64,000 bases of DNA, taken from assembly GCF_014282275.1 (NCBI RefSeq), contig NZ_VFIA01000007.1, positions 141,899 through 205,898 on the forward strand. The letters are read 5' to 3'. The notes below the pieces were generated by a model that did no database searches, was not told where the DNA came from, and saw only the letters and a list, made by a program, of their open reading frames with translations. The stretch comes from Spirosoma utsteinense. GTDB taxonomy: Bacteria; Bacteroidota; Bacteroidia; Cytophagales; Spirosomataceae. Below, one piece after another: positions 31,352 through 41,434 of this stretch; the first letter of the stretch is position 1, and each line of letters opens with the position of its first letter. A program made the position numbers and the translations under genes.

Positions 31352-33034
31352 TTACTTCTTATACATTGGGTCGTCGCCTTTGTATGTCAGGTACTCAAAC
31401 GAAGCCGAATTTGTAGTTGGCTCGCCTGATGAGGTGGCGTACATGCCGTAGAGACAACCGATGAAACCGCCGGCTTCTTTCGTACTCAGGAATTTGGCGT
31501 CTACATTGTCTTTCAGCAGTTTCCAGTTTTTAGCGTCGTCGGCATACGAAAAACTGTACGTGCCGCCCTGAGACGAAATCCGTAGCCCCACTTTACCGGC
31601 TTTCGACGTCAACGGCACTTCCGTCAGCAACTCCATGGCCTTTTCCCGAGGCTTCCCTTTGTGGAGTTGCAGCACACGTTTGCCCTGCGACATCGATTGG
31701 CACAGGTAATAAAAATGGCTTTCGTCCTGAAAAATGATAAGCCCCGCTTTCTCCTTCTCCGATTTAGGGGCAAAGGTCAGTTCAGTTTCGGCGCTGCTGT
31801 ACAGGTGTTGTTGCCGTTTCCCGATGAACGAGGGGTTGCTCAGGTCCATAACGGTTTCTGGCTTCAATTTCATGGTCAACCCCGCTTTTTTCGACAGGGA
31901 GAACGAACTGCTATCCACGGTGCGCATGAACAGAAACGACGGGTCGAGCTGTTTGTCGAAGCGGAGGGTATAGGCAAAATTGCCCGACTGCGGCAACGCA
32001 TCTTTTTGTTTCACTTCCTTCCAGGCGGCTGGGTACGTATAAGGAATCACCTTATTGTCGGGGTCCACAATGGGCCACTCGTCTTTCCAGGTGACGGGCG
32101 CAATGAAGGTCTCGCGGCCTGTATTGTAGTAGTCACCTTCATACGGCCGAACAGCCAGGAAAATCGCATACCATTTCCCGTCGGGGCCTTCGATAAACTG
32201 GGCGTGACCGGCCGACGTAATTGGGTCTTTCCTGTCGGCGGGCAATCCACGCTGGGTTAAAATCGGGTTGTTTTCGTACGGGACAAAAGGCCCCAACACC
32301 GATTTCGACCGGAAAACGACCTCCGTGTGATTCATGGATGTACCGCCTTCGGCTGCATAGAGGTAATACCAATCTTTCACCTTCATGATGTGCGGAGCCT
32401 CAATCCAGACGGGCTTTTTCGATAGATCGACTCCACCGTTGACGAGCTGTTTTTGTTCACCAACCACTTTCAGGGTTTTGTAATCAAGCTCGTAAATCTG
32501 AATGGTCCGGTGGCCCGAGTACAAGGGCTTCCGATCGGGGGCGTCGCTGTTATAAATGATGTATGCCTTATCCGTCGCTTCGTCGAAATAGAGCGACGGG
32601 TCAATGCCTTTGACCTGCGGCACTCTGACCGGGTTGCTCCACGGCCCGGCCGGATTCTTGGCGGTGGCGATGAAGTTGCCGTCGTGGTCTATGTCGGTGC
32701 AGGTAACGTAGAACAGGCCTTTGTAGTAGTGGATAGCTGGCGCGAAGAGGCCACGCGTCAGGCGCTCGCCCATAAAATCCATCTGCGAGGGGCGGTCGAT
32801 CACATTGCCGATCTGCTTCCAGTTTTTCAGGTCTTTGCTGTGCAGAACCGGAATGCCGGGGAAATACGAAAACGTGGAGTTGACCAAATAGTAATCCGTT
32901 CCCACCCGCACAATGCTCGGGTCGGGGTAAAAGCCCGTCAGGATTGGGTTTACCAGCGTGGTTTGGGCGAATAGGGAATGGCTCAGTGCAAAACAGCACA
33001 GGCCAAAGGCAAAAGAGGCAATTCGTTTTTTCAT
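31352..33034 (-). CDS. GH43 beta-xylosidase/alpha-L-arabinofuranosidase, second copy
   Basis: 560 residues with a signal peptide (about 1-23, ending SLFAQ). The catalytic triad is visible as Asp in GFYPDPSIVRVG, Asp in KGIDPSLYFDE and Glu in VWIEAPHIMKV. A C-terminal GH43_C2-like sandwich follows (about 330-550; AGLIIFQDESHFYYLC, GFIGCLYGMYATSSG). It resembles secreted XynB-type beta-xylosidases and differs from the first GH43 (26569-28164) in all three motifs, so the two probably have different specificities. Palindromes R8 and R9 flank the gene on both sides. Confidence 0.93.
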   Translation of the reverse strand: MKKRIASFAFGLCCFALSHSLFAQTTLVNPILTGFYPDPSIVRVGTDYYLVNSTFSYFPGIPVLHSKDLKNWKQIGNVIDRPSQMDFMGERLTRGLFAPAIHYYKGLFYVTCTDIDHDGNFIATAKNPAGPWSNPVRVPQVKGIDPSLYFDEATDKAYIIYNSDAPDRKPLYSGHRTIQIYELDYKTLKVVGEQKQLVNGGVDLSKKPVWIEAPHIMKVKDWYYLYAAEGGTSMNHTEVVFRSKSVLGPFVPYENNPILTQRGLPADRKDPITSAGHAQFIEGPDGKWYAIFLAVRPYEGDYYNTGRETFIAPVTWKDEWPIVDPDNKVIPYTYPAAWKEVKQKDALPQSGNFAYTLRFDKQLDPSFLFMRTVDSSSFSLSKKAGLTMKLKPETVMDLSNPSFIGKRQQHLYSSAETELTFAPKSEKEKAGLIIFQDESHFYYLCQSMSQGKRVLQLHKGKPREKAMELLTEVPLTSKAGKVGLRISSQGGTYSFSYADDAKNWKLLKDNVDAKFLSTKEAGGFIGCLYGMYATSSGEPTTNSASFEYLTYKGDDPMYKK

Positions 33035-33078
33035 AAGATGTTATACTTTTCACTTTTTGTCATCCTGTGTTTTTGTAG

Positions 33079-33219
33079 CCGGGTTTTGTTTTTGTCATCC
33101 GCTGGTTTTGTCATCCCGAGGAACGAGGGATCTTCGGTAAATGCTAAAAAATGCCTACTACCGAAGATCCCTCGTTCCTCGGGATGACAAAACCAGCGGA
33201 TGACAAAAACAAAACCCGG
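33079..33219. repeat. Palindromic intergenic repeat R9 (61-bp perfect arms)
   Basis: Positions 33079-33139 are perfectly complementary to 33159-33219 (61 bp, checked base by base) around a 19-nt type I loop. The arms contain two nested units, GTCATCCCGAGGAACGAGG inside and GTCATCCGCTGG outside. This is the longest perfect palindrome in the window. It ends 15 nt after the GIY-YIG stop codon. Confidence 0.96.
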
Positions 33220-33234
33220 TAACAAACCTTCTTT

Positions 33235-33537
33235 TCATGCCTGAATTTCATCGTTTAAAAAGCGCCATTCGGGATTTATTGAATTGATCAATTCCACTTT
33301 CTTTTCCCTCCGCCAACCCTTTATTTCCTTTTCGCGAGAGATCGCGTTGCGAACGTACTGGTGATGCTCCCAATAAATCAGCCGGTGACAGTAATACTTA
33401 CCCGCAAATTTCTCTGGTTGCCCCCGCGACTCATAGTGTTCTTGTAGCCTTCTGACTAAATCGTTCGTCATACCCGTGTACAGCGCCGTTTTTTCGGGGT
33501 TGGTTACGATATAGACGTAAAAGGCATAGTCAGGCAT
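33235..33537 (-). CDS. Single-domain GIY-YIG nuclease bracketed by palindromes
   Basis: 100 residues, all one GIY-YIG domain: FYVYIVTNPEKTALYTGMT holds the two signature strands (YIV and YTG), then LVRRLQEH with the conserved Arg, the Glu of AISREKEIKGW, and a terminal INPEW. There is no signal peptide, unlike the enzymes around it. Such small proteins (often misnamed excinuclease subunit C) are common in Bacteroidota and of unclear function; the domain cuts DNA in UvrC, homing endonucleases and Slx1. R9 begins 15 nt downstream and R10 about 50 nt upstream, so the gene and both repeats could form one cassette inserted between GH43 and GH95. Confidence 0.88.
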   Translation of the reverse strand: MPDYAFYVYIVTNPEKTALYTGMTNDLVRRLQEHYESRGQPEKFAGKYYCHRLIYWEHHQYVRNAISREKEIKGWRREKKVELINSINPEWRFLNDEIQA

Positions 33538-33583
33538 AACACTACATTTTTAGGCTTTTTTGATTTCTCTTTTTTTACCTTGC

Positions 33584-33690
33584 TTTTTGTCATTCTGTTT
33601 TTGTCATCCCGAAGAATGAGGGATCTCCGCTAGTAGCCAAAAGTGCCTGCGTCCGAAGATCCCTCGTTCCTCGGGATGACAAAAAACAAA
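33584..33690. repeat. Palindromic intergenic repeat R10
   Basis: Left arm CCCGAAGAATGAGGGATC (as in R3) against the standard right arm GATCCCTCGTTCCTCGGG, with an atypical loop (TAGTAGCCAAAAGTGCCTGC) and a weakened inner stem. One outer GTCATTC unit is on the left. It separates the GIY-YIG gene from GH95 and is the rightmost copy in the window. Confidence 0.9.
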
Positions 33691-33696
33691 ATAACG

Positions 33697-36162
33697 TTAC
33701 TGAGCGACCAGCGTATATAGTTTACCGGCTTGCGTAGGCAGGTCGTAAAGCATCGTTTCTTTCAACACAGGTACTGCCGCTGTTGCCTTTTCCGACACAA
33801 TCGGCGCTGGCGTTGGTTCGATCTGGTAAAACGGGTTCGAATTCGGGCCGGACGCCACCGTCGGCTTGGCTCCCTTGCTGATGGTCAGGGCGTTCGGCGT
33901 CCGTACCCGTAGGTTCCCGCCCAGGTTCGACTTAATGACAACGGTCGATAGCTTCCCTCCTTTCCACTCCATACGCACGACCTCGAAGCCACCGATTGCT
34001 CGGATACCGCTGATACTGCCGGTAGGCCATACATCGGGTAGGGCAGGCAACAGGTGGATGGCACCATCTGCACTTTGCATGAGCATTTCGGTGATACCGG
34101 AGGTACAGCCAAAATTACCGTCGATCTGAAACGGTGGGTGTGCATCAAAGAGGTTGTTGTACGTGCCGCCACCACCCGCTTCTCTGTTGGCGCCCAAGGG
34201 CGTCAGTTGATTCTGAATAAGCGAATACGCGTGGTTGCCGTCCTGCAAACGCGCCCACCAGTTTACTTTCCAGCCCATACTCCAGCCGGTCGATACATCG
34301 CCCCGGTGAACAAGGGAGGTTTTGGCCGCATTGTACAGGCCGGGCGTGCGGTAGGGCGAAAGCTGATTCGACGGGAATAGGCCGTACAAATGCGAAATGT
34401 GCCGGTGTTTGTCGTTCGGGTCGTCGATGTCTTCCAGCCATTCCTGCAACTGCCCATGCTGACCAATGTGCATGGGGGGAAGTTTGCTGCGCATCTGCTT
34501 CAGCGTATCGACAAAAGCAGCATCTTTTTTCAGGACTTCAGCCGCTCGAATCGTGGTTGTGAATACATCGAACGCGATCTGGTTATCCATCGTGGTACCC
34601 CCATCCAGCGACGAGCCGCTATGCGCAGCAGGCGCATTCTCGGGGGACGTACCCGGCGTGACAACCAGCCAGTGATATTTGGGGTGCTCAACCAGGTAAT
34701 CGGTGTAAAACAGGGCGGCTCCTTTCAGAATCGGGTACACCGACGCCAGGTACGTCTTGTCGCCACTGTATTGGTAATGCTCCCACAGGTGCTGACTGGT
34801 CCAGCCGCCACCGGCCACCCACATACCCCACAACGCACCATCGACAGCGCCGGTTGCCCGCCAGATATCGGTGTTGTGGTGGGCCATCCAGCCACGTGCC
34901 CCGTACATGACCCGCGCCGTCTCCTGACCGGTTTCCGACATGTCGCGAACCATATGCAGAAAGGGCTCGTGCAACTCGGCCAGATTGGTTTTTTCGGCCG
35001 GCCAGTAATTCATCTGGGCGTTGATGTTGATCGTGTATTTACTGTCCCAGGGTGCCCGCATTTTGTTGTTCCAGATACCCTGCAAGTTGGCGGGTTGGCC
35101 ATTGGGTTGCGAGGACGAAATCAGCAGATAGCGGCCATACTGGTAATAAAGCGTCACCAACTGCGGATCATTGACCGACCGGAAATTTTTCAGTCGCTCG
35201 TTTATCGGCAGGTTGGCGGCCTCGTTAGAACCCAGATCGAGCTTTACCCGGTTGAAGTACTTCTGGTAGGCAGCAATGTGTGCGGGCAACATAGCCGCGT
35301 ACGCTTTCGGATACGCCTTGTTCAGGTACGTTGCCGCCCGCGCATTTTCGTCGGCGCTGACATCGTTGTAGTTGACAAAGTTGGTGGCAATAGACAGGTA
35401 GATGGTGGCCGAATTCGCCCCCCGTACGCTCAGCGCGGTGTCGCTGGCCGAGACACTGCCGCCCTGCGTTTTGATGCGGGTAATGCCTTTAAACCGGACC
35501 AGGCTTTTTACGCCTTCATGATCCGACGTTGAGGCAGCGATGGTCAGTTCATTGGTCGATGCCGTTTTAATGACGGGTTTGAGATGTTGGGTGGAATAGG
35601 AAGCGGAAAAGGATAATCGGCCCGGTTTACTGGCTGTTAACTGAATAACAATTACCTGATCGGGAAACGATGCCAGCACCTCACGGGTGTAGGTCACGCC
35701 ATCGACGGTATACGATGTTTTGGCAACGGCCCGCTCAATATCAAGCTCCCGGTAGTAGTTGGTGTAGTTTTCGTGCCCGTCGAAAATCAGGTTCAGGTTG
35801 CCAACCGGCTGGTACATTTGCCCGTGCGATTTTTTGGTGATCATGGCTTTATTGGCCAGGTTCTCCGCTTCTTTCTGCTTACCATCGAAGATCAGCTTTC
35901 TGACTTCGGGCAAAGCCGCCAGCGCGTCGGGGTTGTCATTCCGGTTTGGCCCGCCACTCCAGACGGTATTTTCGTTGAGTTGTATGATTTCGTTGGGTAC
36001 GTTACCATACACCATAGCGCCTAACCGGCCATTACCAACGGGCAGGGCATTTTCCCAGGTCTGACCCGACGGTGTGTTGTACCAGAGTGTCAGCGGTGAC
36101 CTCGTTTGCGAAAAGCCAGCGGTCGATACACCCAATAAAAACAGACAAATAAGTTGTCTCAT
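33697..36162 (-). CDS. GH95 alpha-L-fucosidase / alpha-L-galactosidase
   Basis: 821 residues with a signal peptide (about 1-18). GH95 landmarks: [20 protein letters not shown] at the N-terminus, [28 protein letters not shown] with the two asparagines of the active site, the putative acid Glu in [12 protein letters not shown], and Asp in [10 protein letters not shown]. Members cut alpha-1,2-fucose by inversion; a xylan-locus relative in Bacteroides ovatus acts as alpha-L-galactosidase on complex xylan. With GH10, GH8, GH43 and CE1 around, that second activity is a serious option. It lies 86 nt downstream of the FG-GAP lipoprotein gene, and no palindrome separates it from the SusCD side. Confidence 0.94.
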   Translation of the reverse strand: MRQLICLFLLGVSTAGFSQTRSPLTLWYNTPSGQTWENALPVGNGRLGAMVYGNVPNEIIQLNENTVWSGGPNRNDNPDALAALPEVRKLIFDGKQKEAENLANKAMITKKSHGQMYQPVGNLNLIFDGHENYTNYYRELDIERAVAKTSYTVDGVTYTREVLASFPDQVIVIQLTASKPGRLSFSASYSTQHLKPVIKTASTNELTIAASTSDHEGVKSLVRFKGITRIKTQGGSVSASDTALSVRGANSATIYLSIATNFVNYNDVSADENARAATYLNKAYPKAYAAMLPAHIAAYQKYFNRVKLDLGSNEAANLPINERLKNFRSVNDPQLVTLYYQYGRYLLISSSQPNGQPANLQGIWNNKMRAPWDSKYTININAQMNYWPAEKTNLAELHEPFLHMVRDMSETGQETARVMYGARGWMAHHNTDIWRATGAVDGALWGMWVAGGGWTSQHLWEHYQYSGDKTYLASVYPILKGAALFYTDYLVEHPKYHWLVVTPGTSPENAPAAHSGSSLDGGTTMDNQIAFDVFTTTIRAAEVLKKDAAFVDTLKQMRSKLPPMHIGQHGQLQEWLEDIDDPNDKHRHISHLYGLFPSNQLSPYRTPGLYNAAKTSLVHRGDVSTGWSMGWKVNWWARLQDGNHAYSLIQNQLTPLGANREAGGGGTYNNLFDAHPPFQIDGNFGCTSGITEMLMQSADGAIHLLPALPDVWPTGSISGIRAIGGFEVVRMEWKGGKLSTVVIKSNLGGNLRVRTPNALTISKGAKPTVASGPNSNPFYQIEPTPAPIVSEKATAAVPVLKETMLYDLPTQAGKLYTLVAQ

Positions 36163-36248
36163 CAGCTAGAAGGTCTAATTCAGCACAAAACGCACTGTCA
36201 GGCAGCAACTTAATTCCAAATTATTGATCCCGACTATTGGCATAACAG

Positions 36249-39200
36249 TTATAATAGACGACGGTGGCCCTGAACGTCCGAGATCGAACTTTTTTTTCTG
36301 TCGCCATTGAGCGTTATCGTACGAGATGATTGCGAGAGATAGCTACTCCCCCAGTAGAATTCCGTTTTCCGCTTTTTTCCATTGGGAAGTATAGTCATTA
36401 CAAATGCATCGGAACTACGTGGCTTAAACAACGAACCTACATCTTTAGTGGACTTCGTGAGCAGGCGTAAACTATCCTTATTCTGCGTGGCAACATACAG
36501 CGTTTGTCCCCTGGCAAGCCTTAACTCGGCCAGTGCCTTGGCATCCTTGTCAACCAGAAAACCGCTTTTCCCCGATTTTACAGCCGAAAACTGGCCGCTA
36601 CCGTTGCCCAGCAGGCAGGTACCTACGCCCGCATCATACCATCCCGTCAGGGTTTCTGTCCCGTACTCATTACCAACACCCACCAGATCAAGATTTCCAT
36701 CGCTGTTAACATCGTCTACAAGCATGCCGAGTAAAGGAGAAAACTGCGCGTCGACAGGCAGTTGTTTCACTACAAATTGCCCCTTTCCATTATTCTGAAT
36801 ATAGGATGAAGCCATATTGGTGGCCTTAAAAATCAGCGCGCCGTTGAGTTGGTCGGGCGTAATAAGGTCGGTAAGCGTAGCATTTCCGTAATCGCTATAA
36901 TGCAGGAATCGCCGACGCATACTCACCATCTGCGTGCTAAACGTTTCCCGGGGATGGGTAGGGTATTCTTTTCCCTGAATAAAGCGGCACAGAATGGGGT
37001 CGATACGGCCGTTGTTGTCGAAGTCCTTGGCATACAGGCAAACCGGCTGCTCCGGCGATGCCCGGTACCGGGAGTTAAGCCCCAAATTGCCGGCTACGTA
37101 GTCAATATCACCATCGTTATCAAAATCGCCACCAACCACTGAGTTCCACCAGCCTACCGAATTGTTGAGCACAACCGTTTCCTTACCCAGCGATTTGCCC
37201 TGACTATTTTTATAAAAGGTGATCGGCATAAACTCACCCACAACGACCAGGTCTACCCATCCATCGTTATTGTAATCGCTCCACAGCGCACTCGTAACCA
37301 TACCCGCCCGCCGAAGTGCGGGGGCGAGCTGATCCGTAACATCGGCAAAATGCCCTTTCCCGTCGTTTTTGAGCAGGTAACTGGCGGGTGCCATCGGATA
37401 CGATCCGGGAATAATGCGCCCGCCGATAAACAGATCCAAGTCCCCGTCTTTGTCAAAGTCATTCGCGACGACGCAGCTACCACTGGCCGACACGACCGGT
37501 AACGCGTTTGTGTCCAGCTGAAAAATCCCCTTGCCCGCATTTCGATAGAACCGGTTCTGGTACGCTTTCTCGTCGGTGCCAAACTCACTGCTTCCACTGA
37601 CACAATAGAGGTCCTGGTCACCGTCATTATCGGCATCGAACAAAAGCATGCCCATGTCTTCGGCCTGCTTGGCGGGTAAATGAGCCAGGGCAAAGGTCTG
37701 GTCAGGTCGCTGATAAAATAATGACGCCGGATTACCCGCCGAACCGCTCAGAATGAAATCGTCGAGTCCATCGCCGTTCACGTCGCCCACAGCGATGCCC
37801 GGCCCCGACTGGGCGTATTTCCGGGGAAGCAGACTGGTCCATTTAAAATCGACGAAGTCAAGTTCTGTCTGTTTATAGGGCGGGATACCACTATTTTCCA
37901 ATACGTTAAATAGCGCGGGCTGCTGTGCAGACTGCCGGGACGTGTCAAGTCGGGCATGCTGTTCATAAAGCTTGAGCGTCTGATTGGCCTTTACGTTTGT
38001 CAGCTTCTCCACTTTTTGACCAGGCCAGGTTATCGTCAGAGAGTCTACGTTGGCTTGTTTTCCCAACCCAAAGTGGACTGAAGATTCAACCGTGGACGTA
38101 TAGCCCCGCTGGATAACCTGCTCGGCGTACTGTTGCTGTCCGTTCGTCCAGATGGTTATCTTGGCCCCGAGCCCTGCCGGATTTCCCTTCTGCCCAACGA
38201 GTTTTAATCGAAGGTAATTTGCCGTCGATTTTTGGCCGGCATCCTCTATGTGGTTCTCGTAGAGCAGGGCTTCGCTGTCGATGGAATTCATCACCAGATC
38301 CAGATCCCCATCATTATCCAGATCGGCATAGGCAGCACCATTACTAACCGCGTGCTGGGTAAGCCCCCAGTCAGCCGCTACATTAGCAAAGACCAGGTTG
38401 CCTTTGTTTTGAAATAGGAAATCAGGCTTGTCGACAGCGGTTAACTGGTTAACCGCTTCGATCATGGTTCGAAGCTTCGACTTCGTTGTCCCGAACATCG
38501 ACGCATCTTTCGAGTAGATGCTGAAATCGAGGTTGGTTACGTCCTTCGGGTAGCCATTTGTTATCAGAATATCCCGATTGCCGTCATTGTCGAAATCAGC
38601 CAGGAGTGGGCTCCAGCTCCAGTCGGTAGCGTCGATGCCGGCCAACTGCCCGATATCACTGAACGTTGGTAATCCCTTGCCGGCGGCTCCGTTGTTCAAC
38701 TGAAGGGTATTCCGTACATACTGGGGTTGGTAATCCCTGTTGAGGGCGGTCTGGAACTGGTCGTAGTTGATATCGGAAAACATCGATTTCTGCCTCAGAT
38801 TATCATCCGGCAGCATGTCAACGGCGACAATGTCGTTCAGGCCATCGTTATTCAGATCGGCCATATCGACACCCATTCCGTTATGTTCCTGATGCTTCAG
38901 AGCCGAAGCAATTTTGTTGGTGAACGTGCCATCCTGGTTGTTAATGTACAGTAGATCGTTCGACAGAAAATCGTTGGTAATGTACAGATCGGGGTAGCCA
39001 TCCCGGTTAATATCGTTCGTAACGACACCCAGCCCCCACCCTTCGGACTGGATGCCTGCCTGCCGGGAAACATCGGTAAACCGGGGCAGCGCGTTGTTTT
39101 GCAAACCATCGTTGCGAAACAACTTATCGACACTGCGGCCCGTACCATCACGTTTCTGACCAACGGCCGTATTTCTGCTGTAATCTTCCAGGGCGTTGGT

Positions 39201-39779
39201 AACCAGATACATATCCAGATCACCATCCAGGTCGTAGTCGAAAAAGGTAGCCTGTGTTGAATAACTTGAATCGGCCAGGCCTACTTTTCCGGCTTCTTCG
39301 CTAAACGTTGGAATGCCCGCTGCGTTCAAGCCATGATTGAGGTAGAGCAGATTTGGCGCTGATTTATTTTTATTGGGGTGGACGGTGGAGATATAGATAT
39401 CGAGCCATCCATCCTGATTGATATCGACCATCGACACACCCGTACACCAGGCGGTCGTCCCTACTTTAGCCGGTATCGTGATGTCCTGAAAAGTCAAATT
39501 GCCCTTATTGAGAAATAACCTCGACGAGACCATATTGCCCGTAAAGAAAATATCCGGTAGCCCGTCGTTATTCACATCGCCAATACCAACGCCCCCGCCA
39601 TTATAGATGTATTCGAAACTCAGGACATTGAAGCTGTCCGTTGTCGTAATCCTATTCGCAAACGTTACGTGCGAGTTAGCTGAGTTTACCAGCGTGAATA
39701 CGGGTTTTTTACCAAACTGGCAGGCGCTTGCTCCATAGATACTGATAAGGAAAAAGATCACTAAACGCGCTACTCGCAT
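36249..39779 (-). CDS. FG-GAP/VCBS repeat lipoprotein with ASPIC/UnbV domain
   Basis: 1176 residues. The N-terminus ends in a lipobox-like GASAC at Cys20, so the protein is probably lipid-anchored and surface-exposed. Calcium-binding FG-GAP repeats recur throughout (GIGDVNNDGLPDIFFTG, DLDGDLDMYLV, DFDNDGNRDILITNGY, DFDKDGDLDLFIGGR), building one or two beta-propellers. An ASPIC/UnbV module lies near residue 560-600 (SSVHFGLGKQANVDSLTITW). Proteins of this type often follow SusC/SusD pairs in Cytophagales, but their role in glycan capture is not established. It lies 85 nt after SusD, behind a strong hairpin. Confidence 0.9.
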   Translation of the reverse strand: MRVARLVIFFLISIYGASACQFGKKPVFTLVNSANSHVTFANRITTTDSFNVLSFEYIYNGGGVGIGDVNNDGLPDIFFTGNMVSSRLFLNKGNLTFQDITIPAKVGTTAWCTGVSMVDINQDGWLDIYISTVHPNKNKSAPNLLYLNHGLNAAGIPTFSEEAGKVGLADSSYSTQATFFDYDLDGDLDMYLVTNALEDYSRNTAVGQKRDGTGRSVDKLFRNDGLQNNALPRFTDVSRQAGIQSEGWGLGVVTNDINRDGYPDLYITNDFLSNDLLYINNQDGTFTNKIASALKHQEHNGMGVDMADLNNDGLNDIVAVDMLPDDNLRQKSMFSDINYDQFQTALNRDYQPQYVRNTLQLNNGAAGKGLPTFSDIGQLAGIDATDWSWSPLLADFDNDGNRDILITNGYPKDVTNLDFSIYSKDASMFGTTKSKLRTMIEAVNQLTAVDKPDFLFQNKGNLVFANVAADWGLTQHAVSNGAAYADLDNDGDLDLVMNSIDSEALLYENHIEDAGQKSTANYLRLKLVGQKGNPAGLGAKITIWTNGQQQYAEQVIQRGYTSTVESSVHFGLGKQANVDSLTITWPGQKVEKLTNVKANQTLKLYEQHARLDTSRQSAQQPALFNVLENSGIPPYKQTELDFVDFKWTSLLPRKYAQSGPGIAVGDVNGDGLDDFILSGSAGNPASLFYQRPDQTFALAHLPAKQAEDMGMLLFDADNDGDQDLYCVSGSSEFGTDEKAYQNRFYRNAGKGIFQLDTNALPVVSASGSCVVANDFDKDGDLDLFIGGRIIPGSYPMAPASYLLKNDGKGHFADVTDQLAPALRRAGMVTSALWSDYNNDGWVDLVVVGEFMPITFYKNSQGKSLGKETVVLNNSVGWWNSVVGGDFDNDGDIDYVAGNLGLNSRYRASPEQPVCLYAKDFDNNGRIDPILCRFIQGKEYPTHPRETFSTQMVSMRRRFLHYSDYGNATLTDLITPDQLNGALIFKATNMASSYIQNNGKGQFVVKQLPVDAQFSPLLGMLVDDVNSDGNLDLVGVGNEYGTETLTGWYDAGVGTCLLGNGSGQFSAVKSGKSGFLVDKDAKALAELRLARGQTLYVATQNKDSLRLLTKSTKDVGSLFKPRSSDAFVMTILPNGKKRKTEFYWGSSYLSQSSRTITLNGDRKKSSISDVQGHRRLL

Positions 39780-39822
39780 GGTAAACCGGGTATGAACAAC
39801 CGTAACACTCTACACAACGTAA

Positions 39823-39850
39823 TATCCCCGCCGACCGCTCGGCGGGGATA
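39823..39850. terminator. Strong 12-bp hairpin between SusD and the FG-GAP lipoprotein
   Basis: TATCCCCGCCGA at 39823-39834 pairs perfectly with 39839-39850 across a 4-nt loop. It lies 15 nt after the SusD stop codon. The minus-strand 3' side has no T-run, so it is more likely an attenuator or RNA-stabilising hairpin that raises SusC/SusD mRNA over the downstream genes than a full terminator. Confidence 0.6.
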
Positions 39851-39864
39851 CGAACCTGAACGGG

Positions 39865-41388
39865 CTAATAGCCGGGATTCTGATCTTTCTGATCGATTTT
39901 TGAGTTGTTGTTGATCTCGTTTTGGGGAATGGGCAACAACTCGTGTTTTCCTTTCTGGAAATAAGTGATTGGTTCTTTCGCCAGCTTATTCTGTTTTCGC
40001 CAGCGCAGAATATCGAGGTTACGAATCTGTTCGCCACCCAGTTCAACCCGCTTCTCGTGTACGATAGCGTCAAAGACCTGCGCTTTGGTCGATGCCGGAA
40101 ATTTGGCGGTTGGATAATGGGGCAGCGCCACGCTTTTGCGATCACGGACCTGATTGATGTATGAAACGGCAGTAGCCGGGGAGCCAACTTCGTTTTCACA
40201 CTCAGCCATCATGAGCAGCACTTCAGCATACCGGATAACCCTGAAATTGATTCCCGACTGTGAGTTCTCTGATGTAGCCTTGTAGATTTTCTGGTATTTC
40301 TTCCAGCTGATTTTAGGATTAGCCCCCTGTACGTCTTTAAGGGTATCACGGCCATTGTTAAACACATCGCCCACCTGATAAAAAGAATCCTTAAAACGCG
40401 AGTCGTCTTTGGCATCACCCGCTTTCTGCGTTTCAAATTCAGCCAGTAAGCTACTCGATGGTATCAGGTTCCGCCAGGCATTAGGGCCGTATTCCTGCCC
40501 ACGGATGGTAACTTCTCCGTTTATTCCGTTGCCATCTCCACTCCAGTTCAACCCACCAAACGCTTCCGTGAAGGATATTTCCCAAACCGATTCGGTGTTA
40601 AATTCATTTTCCTCCCTGAAATTGTCGGCATAAGCGTCCGTCAGTTTATATTGGTTGGAGGCAATCAGGGCGGCCAGTTGTTCTTTTGCTGCGGCATAGT
40701 TGCCCCGCTGCATGTAAACCCGTGCCAGCATGGCCTGGGCGGCTCCCTTCGACACGCGCCCGATATCCGTGTCTGAATAAGCTGACTTCAGCGGCAAACC
40801 GGCAACGGCATCTTTCAGATCATTGATAACAAGTTCATATACCTGATCTTCAGTGGCTCTGGGCTGGCTTTCTTCCGGAGAGGTAGCATATGCTTGGTAT
40901 AAGGGAACGCCACCCCAGAGTGATGCCAGTTCATAGTAGCACCAGGCCCTATGAAATTTGGCTTCGCCTACAACCCGGTTCCGCAACTCTTCGGTAATGC
41001 CTTGTGTCACCCCCGGTGCAAAACTGATCACCACATTGGCCCGGTGAATTACCCGGTATAACCCCTGCCAGACATCGTTGGCTACCTGATTGGAAGCGTC
41101 CTGATTTCCGTTGATCAATTGGGCCCGCTGAATTTCGAGTTGCGACCCTCCCGGCTGCATATCATCGCCCCGCAGGTCGTGGACAAAGAAATATTCACGG
41201 GCATACAGGTTTAACCCCTGCCAGCCAGCGTAAACCGCATTAACGCCCGTAACCAGTTCGGTTCCCGTCTTAAAGTAGGTCTCCGTAGATAATTGGGTGG
41301 GGTTCACTTTATCCAGAATGTTGCTGTTGCAGGAAAAAGCAAACGTAAGCGTGCTGATCACAAAGAATTTTATAGCGTGTCGTTTCAT
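39865..41388 (-). CDS. SusD/RagB family glycan-binding lipoprotein
   Basis: 507 residues with a lipoprotein signal and Cys20 in TFAFSC. SusD family features: LDKVNPTQLSTETYFKTGTE, an alpha-helical TPR-like core (GEAKFHRAWCYYELASLWGG), and the closing VDAIVHEKRVELGGEQIRN-type helix (here FDAIVHEKRVELGGEQIRN), LDILRW and a final ELLPIPQNEIN with NPGY at the end. It would sit on the outer membrane as the lid of the SusC transporter and bind the target oligosaccharide. It starts 46 nt after SusC stops, the usual pairing. Confidence 0.96.
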   Translation of the reverse strand: MKRHAIKFFVISTLTFAFSCNSNILDKVNPTQLSTETYFKTGTELVTGVNAVYAGWQGLNLYAREYFFVHDLRGDDMQPGGSQLEIQRAQLINGNQDASNQVANDVWQGLYRVIHRANVVISFAPGVTQGITEELRNRVVGEAKFHRAWCYYELASLWGGVPLYQAYATSPEESQPRATEDQVYELVINDLKDAVAGLPLKSAYSDTDIGRVSKGAAQAMLARVYMQRGNYAAAKEQLAALIASNQYKLTDAYADNFREENEFNTESVWEISFTEAFGGLNWSGDGNGINGEVTIRGQEYGPNAWRNLIPSSSLLAEFETQKAGDAKDDSRFKDSFYQVGDVFNNGRDTLKDVQGANPKISWKKYQKIYKATSENSQSGINFRVIRYAEVLLMMAECENEVGSPATAVSYINQVRDRKSVALPHYPTAKFPASTKAQVFDAIVHEKRVELGGEQIRNLDILRWRKQNKLAKEPITYFQKGKHELLPIPQNEINNNSKIDQKDQNPGY

Positions 41389-41434
41389 GTCTTTTCGAGA
41401 ATTGTCTGAAAATCAGTAGTCGGGTTTCTGGCGG

